From assembly GCA_021432635.1 (NCBI GenBank), contig MU270031.1, forward strand, positions 746,118 through 810,117: DNA of 64,000 bases. Reading direction: 5' to 3'. This DNA is from Thozetella sp. PMI_491 (taxonomy: Eukaryota; Ascomycota; Sordariomycetes; Chaetosphaeriales; Chaetosphaeriaceae). Position numbers and translations under genes: made by a program. Of this stretch, positions 59,401 to 64,000 are shown piece after piece (positions within the stretch are counted from its first letter, which is position 1; every line of letters begins with the position of its first letter). The notes under the pieces are model-generated. The model searched no databases and was not told where the DNA came from. It saw only the letters and a program-made list of their open reading frames with translations.

Positions 59401-61205
59401 TGGATATCGTATTCGAAGATCTCAGAGAGGCCAATCATAACAGAACGGTGATCGCGTGTATGGAAGAGGGTTGTTTCCCTCATTGGGGTCGCGTATCCTG
59501 ATATTTCCAGGGAACGAATGTCGGTCTTGCTCAACAATCGGGCATCTTTTGAGTTTGGGAAGAAGTACTCAAGTTTGTCGATCCGACCAACTGACCAATA
59601 CGCTTGCAATAAAGCCCCAAAGTCTTCAAATGCTCCCAGTCTTAACTGGTTCATCTGTATTGTAATTGTAGGCTCTGCTTGAGGGTCGTGGCGGAAGATA
59701 GGGGAACTGAGCATGTGCTCGACGATGCTCTCCACCTTGAATGAATATGCATACACCTGCTTGAACTGCATCCAATTGACGCAGAGGCGAAGATGCTTTG
59801 ACACTCTTAACTGGAACGAGGTGTTCCAATCGTCGGATGAGATAGGCTCAATACCAGTAATGTCAGAGAAGGGGATGAAGACACGTGCAAGGACGCCATC
59901 CTTTCGGTTCGGCACGGATACCATAACCGTGAGCCTAAGCTCAGAGCCACCGTCTCGCTCATACCTCAAGTTAGCAGCGAGGTAGATAAAATCATCTTCC
60001 TCGCGTATCATCTCCTTGGTCTTGTCGCAGAGTAGCTCAGGGACATCAACCTGAAAAGAGCTCGAAAATTTCGACGTAGAAGCGCGTAAGATGCTCTCCC
60101 AGGCTTTTCGATTAGCTGTAGGGGATTGCTGTTGTTGCTTATACTCATTCTTCGCGACATTGATGAGGTTTAATTGTTCCTCTGCCGATAAGCCACGGCC
60201 GAACTCGTCTTTGTCATCGTCCTGTCGCTTCTTGTGAGCGCGTTTTTTCGGCTTCTCTGGGATGGGATTCGGTGTCTGCCAATCGATGCCCCGTGCCGAC
60301 CTTTCATCGTCGTCGGATGAAGAGTTGTACTCATGGGGGTCTGCATCATCCTCGCAGGAACTCTCCTCGACTTGGCCGACGCTGTCTTGTTGCGACGGAA
60401 TGGTTGAGTCCTCTGGTGGATATGAGAACCCTTTGTGTGAGATTCCCGACCAATGGGCATACTTCCAGTCTTCATCAGAGACATTGTTGTTGTTGTTGTT
60501 ATGGATCCATAGCACGTCGGGGACGTTGCCTTCGATCGGCACAAATGCGAACACATGCCCATGGTTGGTGAGATAGATATATCCCAACTGGATAGGAGGG
60601 AGTCGGATGCTCTCGAGGTATGCAATGAGGATAGATGCGAGCTGATCCACACGGTACGTGTCTTTATTGTCCATGTCAAACTGCGGAAAGCGTTGGCCAA
60701 GCTCTCTATAGATGTGCTGTAGCTCAGGCAGGGTCGGAGTCTTGATGTCGGGGAACTGATTGCGGAGGCTATCAATCAGTGCAAGTAGGCCACACTGTAG
60801 GTTTGTCCCATCATTGTGGACGAGACTGAAACCCATTGGGAAGGTCTCTGCAAAACACTCCGCCGCAATCTGGTGGGCTCGATTCTAATAAACTTTGTGT
60901 CAGTAATGTACGATGAATTGCTTCGCTTGACTAACCTCAGTTGCCGGGTCGCCGACGTTCGCTGGCTCATCGATGACTGTGGATGGCTCATTCACGTTTG
61001 CTGTCTCGTTCGCAGCCGTATCGACGGCCCAAACTTTGTTGAGAGACTGAATGGTAGACTCGATTTCGGATTTGACGAGTTCGATCTCCTTACTATCGCC
61101 TTTGCTTTGGACACTCGAGATGACGGACTTCAGTGCCTCTTGGAAAGCAGCCTGTACTGCTCCCCGTACGGCCTGCTGAATATTATGATGTTCGTTGTTC
61201 GCCAT
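56497..61205 (-). pseudogene. OTU-like protease / UPF1-like SF1 helicase fusion, interrupted by one in-frame stop
   Basis: Exons 60936-61205, 57080-60884 and 56497-57020 form 1,533 codons including the final stop, open except for TAG at codon 854 (58593-58595). Residues 1-90: helical, coiled-coil-like. Residues 107-240: OTU/papain-like, with Cys121 in NLQCGLLALI and His234 in YAHWSGI (or H218 in LWIHNN) as likely dyad. A basic PKKRAHKKR stretch follows, then a beta-rich region (about 300-700) I do not recognise. After the TAG: Walker A GATGTGKT (940-947), motif II-like LTEEGAR (E1133; usual Asp replaced), motif III GDIKQIGP, and motif V/VI GAQGHDAHIAVYD and NVVAASRASHANIYIV. This is a UPF1-like superfamily 1 core. 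Both introns (51 and 59 nt) have good signals. It is either a recent nonsense allele, a read-through gene, or a sequence error. No in-frame ATG occurs between the TAG and about codon 1049, so re-initiation would lose Walker A. GC content looks lower than in neighbouring genes. Confidence 0.8.
58593..58595 (-). other. In-frame TAG within the OTU-helicase reading frame
   Basis: Read on the minus strand, the frame runs ...AAT GTT TAG GGC GAT... with coding-like sequence on both sides in the same frame. A CAG to TAG change (CpA to TpA) would be a single transition of the kind favoured by RIP. No GT-AG intron here preserves the downstream frame. Confidence 0.85.
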
Positions 61206-61850
61206 GATGGGTACGATTTTGTATCGAAAATCCCGAGTGGGTGGCGACGAACGTCTGCGGAAGAGGATGGAGGATTGAAGGTGAAATTCCAGTCGATGGC
61301 AGGCCTGACAACACGTTTCGATAATGCACTACAAAGTGTGCTAAAGAGTTTGTCCTGTTAGTCAGACTCAAGAAGTACGGCTATGACCTGATCGATGACG
61401 CCTTCGTATTGAAAGATGTGTGACAGGCTGTAGAAAATGGTTAATGTTAATCAGAGAGAGTATGAGAGTTACTTACTTGGTCTTTGAGTAGGGAAATAGA
61501 AGTAATGCACCATTACCAAATGCAGCAACCATATGAGCTAGTACTATTGAGTTACGGATGAGGATCGCAAAATCATCGGGCGAGATATGAAGGAGAGAGG
61601 AGCTGTGCTCACAATAACTTCAGATTGTTCGACGATACCATGCCTCAACGACTCACAATATGGAGAGCCAAACTATGGATGTTTCAATGTAGGTAACCTG
61701 TATTAGGCCGTAAGCTTAGGCGATTCTCAGTGACTGGATGATTGGTTCCAATTTTGAGGACTTTTAACTGAGTTTTGTAATGAATTTGTTGTTTTGCTGA
61801 GGACGCGGGTCCTAGAGGTAGTTGCTCGTACCTCTCAAAAACACTACCAG
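61206..61850. other. Upstream flank of the OTU-helicase gene
   Basis: AT-richer sequence presumably holding the promoter of the minus-strand gene. Only short random frames are present and no clear TATA box is identifiable. Confidence 0.4.
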
Positions 61851-61967
61851 TCCACCTTTCACAATCAAGTTTCATGCCAAACAAATATCACCTTTAAGCT
61901 TACGGGCTCATCGGCTTAGCCGCGAAGACGTCTTTTACTCCGGCGATCTACGATTGAACTTCATATT
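61851..61967 (+). repeat. 117-bp direct repeat R1, copy 1
   Basis: Matches 62530-62646 over 117 bp with four mismatches by eye. It begins TCCACCTTTCACAATCAA and ends TTGAACTTCATATT. It contains CGCGAAGACGTCTTTTACTC. No coding frame is evident. Confidence 0.92.
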
Positions 61968-62084
61968 GAGCTGGGGGTAGTCAGTGGATTTTTCTTTTCG
62001 CCCAGCGTGGCCCTGGTACTAGAGGAACTGCGTGGTGGATCCAGACCCTGGTCTGACCAGGCCATACCAGCTCGATTTGTATAA

Positions 62085-62400
62085 GTAGTTAAGGGATGCC
62101 GTCCTACCTCTGGGAGGAGGACCATACATCTCCATATCATCCTTATCCTCATCCAGATCATCAAGAATAAAGCTTCATTCGTTTCCCTAGACAAGACCAA
62201 CCACAAGACCACTCTGTACGACCATTACGGGGCTTCCCCCCATTTCTACGTGTTCATTCAGCCCTGGTCAGAGCCCAGCACTCGTTGGATCTCGCATAGG
62301 CATGCCCTCTCCCACGTACCACTAGACTTACGCTGCTTCAACGGCCCTACCTACGAACTGGATCGCAAGATCGTGATATTGGTTCCGCGCTGTGGCTACT
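62085..62400 (+). pseudogene. Possible decayed coding fragment
   Basis: An ATG-less open frame on + ends at a TAG near 62402. It reads protein-like sequence such as HYGASPHFYVFIQPWSEP, then LRCFNGPTYELDRKIVILV. I do not recognise it. It lies between the two R1 copies, so it may be the remnant of a mobile element or duplicated gene, or chance. Confidence 0.25.
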
Positions 62401-62476
62401 AGGCTACGGAGTGTATGGTGGTGGTGTTGTGTGTGGGTTGTTCCGCACGTGCTCTGCTTCCTGCTCCCCGTTCTCA

Positions 62477-62529
62477 ATATTTCTTGCCCCAGATTGCGGC
62501 ATCACAAATGGGAGTTTGACTCACTTTTG
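62477..62529 (+). repeat. ~50-bp direct repeat R2, copy 1
   Basis: Starts ATATTTCTTGCCCCAGATTG; its first 37 bases match 62642-62678 exactly, with looser similarity after that. It abuts R1 copy 2 on its left. Confidence 0.9.
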
Positions 62530-62646
62530 TCCACCTTTCACAATCAAATTTCATGCCAAACAAACATTACCTTTAAGCTTACGGGCTCATCGGCTTAGCC
62601 GCGAAGACGTCTTTTACTCCGGAGATCTACGATTGAACTTCATATT
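62530..62646 (+). repeat. 117-bp direct repeat R1, copy 2
   Basis: Second copy of the repeat at 61851-61967; three of the four differences are transitions. It is flanked on both sides by R2, giving an R2-R1-R2 order. Confidence 0.92.
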
Positions 62647-62695
62647 TCTTGCCCCAGATTGCGGCATCACAAATGGGACCTTAACTCACTCTTTT
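62642..62695 (+). repeat. ~50-bp direct repeat R2, copy 2
   Basis: Second copy of R2, overlapping the last bases of R1 copy 2 and followed by a T tract of about 12 bases. Confidence 0.9.
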
Positions 62696-62846
62696 TTTTT
62701 TTTAAGAGCAAAGCACTCACTCCTCAAAGCAAATAAACAACCACCTCACGCACCTCCTCCCCTCTAAACTACTACCACAATTCTCTCACCCCAACCTCTC
62801 CAACTATTGGAACTCTCACCACAATCTCTTTCCCAGGGACACAAGC

Positions 62847-63380
62847 TTACTCTGATGGCTGGATTCCGCAACAATTATCTCTTGCCGCTCCTCGATATAT
62901 TGAGAACAGTGGTCCCAGCCAGCACTGATATACCCAGGTCTTAGATATAGAGCCCTGAGCTTTTGGAAAGGCGCTACACGAGCAAACACGACCCGAGATC
63001 AGCCAGACACTAGTCGTCGAGACTTCTGTGTAGTGGAGCTTTAAACCACCTGGCAGCGCATACATCTTGGTCATGGTGGGGTCGACGAAAAATCGTTTCG
63101 ACCATCTAAATTCGTGGGAAAAGAGAATGGGTAATTTGGCCACGATGTAGTCCTAACCAGTCTGCTAAATTTAATTCATTGCTTCCCTCGTTGGCAATCA
63201 ATCCTACTGAAGACTTTGGGCATTCCAATGCTGTGATACTTGTTAGAGGGAGTGGATCATACACTAGTGTCGATCTGGATGAGTTCTGCAAGCCGGCTGC
63301 TAGGGGGGTTGTTCGGATGTATGCCAAGCCACCGCGTCCTCTACTATTCATATCGTAGAAAGAGCCACACGTATCGAGTG
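62847..63380 (-). pseudogene. Possible frameshifted gene remnant
   Basis: Two overlapping minus-strand frames look like halves of one protein. The upstream half (to about 63130) ends in GSNELNLADWL; the downstream half continues one base out of frame as DYIVAKLPILFSHEFRWSK and runs to CCGIQPSE at 62847. A single-base indel near 63150 would join them. The sequence is not low complexity, but I recognise no family. It could be a relic or a chance pair. Confidence 0.3.
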
Positions 63381-63560
63381 ACCGGCCCTATTGACTCTGA
63401 TGGCACTCTACGGTAGCCTAACCCAGACGTCACAGCGGCGATTGCGAGCTGATTTGGCAGAGGAAACCACTAGTTATTGGCTAACCCATCATAATTGACA
63501 AGATATCATAGAGCGCAAGAATACGTTTCGTAGCTTCGGGGAATCTGGGCAAAGTACAGA

Positions 63561-64000
63561 TCAACTCGTGAAGAACCGCTTGATAGCGGCTCGGAAACCA
63601 GTCTTCTTATCCTCCTTCGCCTTCTCTTCCTTGCGCTTCTCGCTCCTCTTGGACCGATGCGCATGCGCTTCCTCCTCACCGCCGCTCGACGAACCGGCCG
63701 CCACAGCACCACTCTCCTTCGCGCTCGCCTTGTCCTTGTCCTTGTACTCCTTCGCCTTGGCCGCCACCTCGTCGCGCGCTCGCTGCAGCCTGGTGCCGTC
63801 GAGGGACTTGCGGATCTTGTTGACGGAGCGCGTCGTGCTCGACCGCTTCACCTCGGCCGGTTTGGCCGGGGCTTCCCTCTCCGCCTCCTTGCTCGCGGAC
63901 GGGATGCCGGGCGTCATCACTGACTCCCCGTTCTTCATATCGAAGAACTTCTTGCTCTGGGGAGCCGGAGAGGACTCGGATTTGGGCAGAGGTGGCCGCT
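63561..64000 (-). CDS. Lys/Glu-rich protein, 3' part
   Basis: Partial gene whose 5' end lies beyond the window. The frame is open from 64000 to TGA at 63561 (about 146 codons visible). The sequence is hydrophilic and Lys/Glu/Ala-rich: LPKSESSPAPQSKKFFDMK, TTRSVNKIRKSLDGTRLQ, a charged helix AAKAKEYKDKDKASAKE, a His/Arg patch, and the tail KKTGFRAAIKRFFTS. GC3 is high, as in the conserved genes on the left, which suggests the accessory island ends before it. The amphipathic basic tail could bind membranes or nucleic acid. I recognise no domain. Confidence 0.7.
   Translation of the reverse strand, partial: RPPLPKSESSPAPQSKKFFDMKNGESVMTPGIPSASKEAEREAPAKPAEVKRSSTTRSVNKIRKSLDGTRLQRARDEVAAKAKEYKDKDKASAKESGAVAAGSSSGGEEEAHAHRSKRSEKRKEEKAKEDKKTGFRAAIKRFFTS

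Noticed and set aside
1-64000. CRISPR arrays, rRNA genes, bacterial-type operons
   Set aside because: No regularly spaced repeats or rRNA-like sequence were seen, and the intron-rich gene structure is eukaryotic.

Overview
The window reads as nuclear DNA of a filamentous ascomycete. The signs are short introns (mostly 48-100 nt) with GTRNGT donors, CTRAC-type branch points and YAG acceptors; compact, GC-rich housekeeping genes; and families such as a SepH/Cdc7 septation kinase, a Gyp1-type RabGAP and an Hrp1-type RNA-binding protein. Class Sordariomycetes is my best guess from protein style; I do not name a species. I built the gene models by hand: every multi-exon model listed keeps one frame across all its junctions and sums to a whole number of codons.

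Left part (1-18 kb): 3' part of a NASP/Hif1-type histone chaperone (+); a Gyp1-like RabGAP (-) divergent from an Hrp1-like hnRNP (+) with an unusually long 1.3-kb intron; a candidate copia-type solo LTR; a phytanoyl-CoA dioxygenase-family enzyme (-); a claudin-like four-helix membrane protein (+); a secreted alkaline phosphatase (+) with two CACGTG boxes upstream.

Middle (18-43 kb): the 12-exon SepH-type kinase (-); an uncharacterised Ser/Arg-rich protein (-) divergent from dihydrofolate synthase (+); a DUF218 protein (+) and an alpha/beta hydrolase (-) that converge with 54 bp between stops; a SAP-like membrane protein (-); a microsomal P450 (-); and a large putative regulator with a Cys/His block (-).

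Right part (43-64 kb): a 10-kb stretch with no gene I can support, then isocitrate lyase (-), then a small accessory island of about 8 kb. The island holds the most unusual object in the window: a 1,533-codon gene (56497-61205, -) joining an OTU-like cysteine-protease domain to a UPF1-like superfamily 1 helicase. It is open throughout except for one in-frame TAG just before the helicase domain. Upstream of it lie duplicated 117-bp and ~50-bp repeats and decayed open frames. The window ends in the 3' part of a Lys/Glu-rich protein gene (-).

Most genes are unrelated housekeeping or accessory functions and form no operon-like pathway. Shared intergenic regions (3788-4459, 26635-27351) may act as bidirectional promoters. 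No tRNA, rRNA, CRISPR array or complete transposon could be supported by eye.
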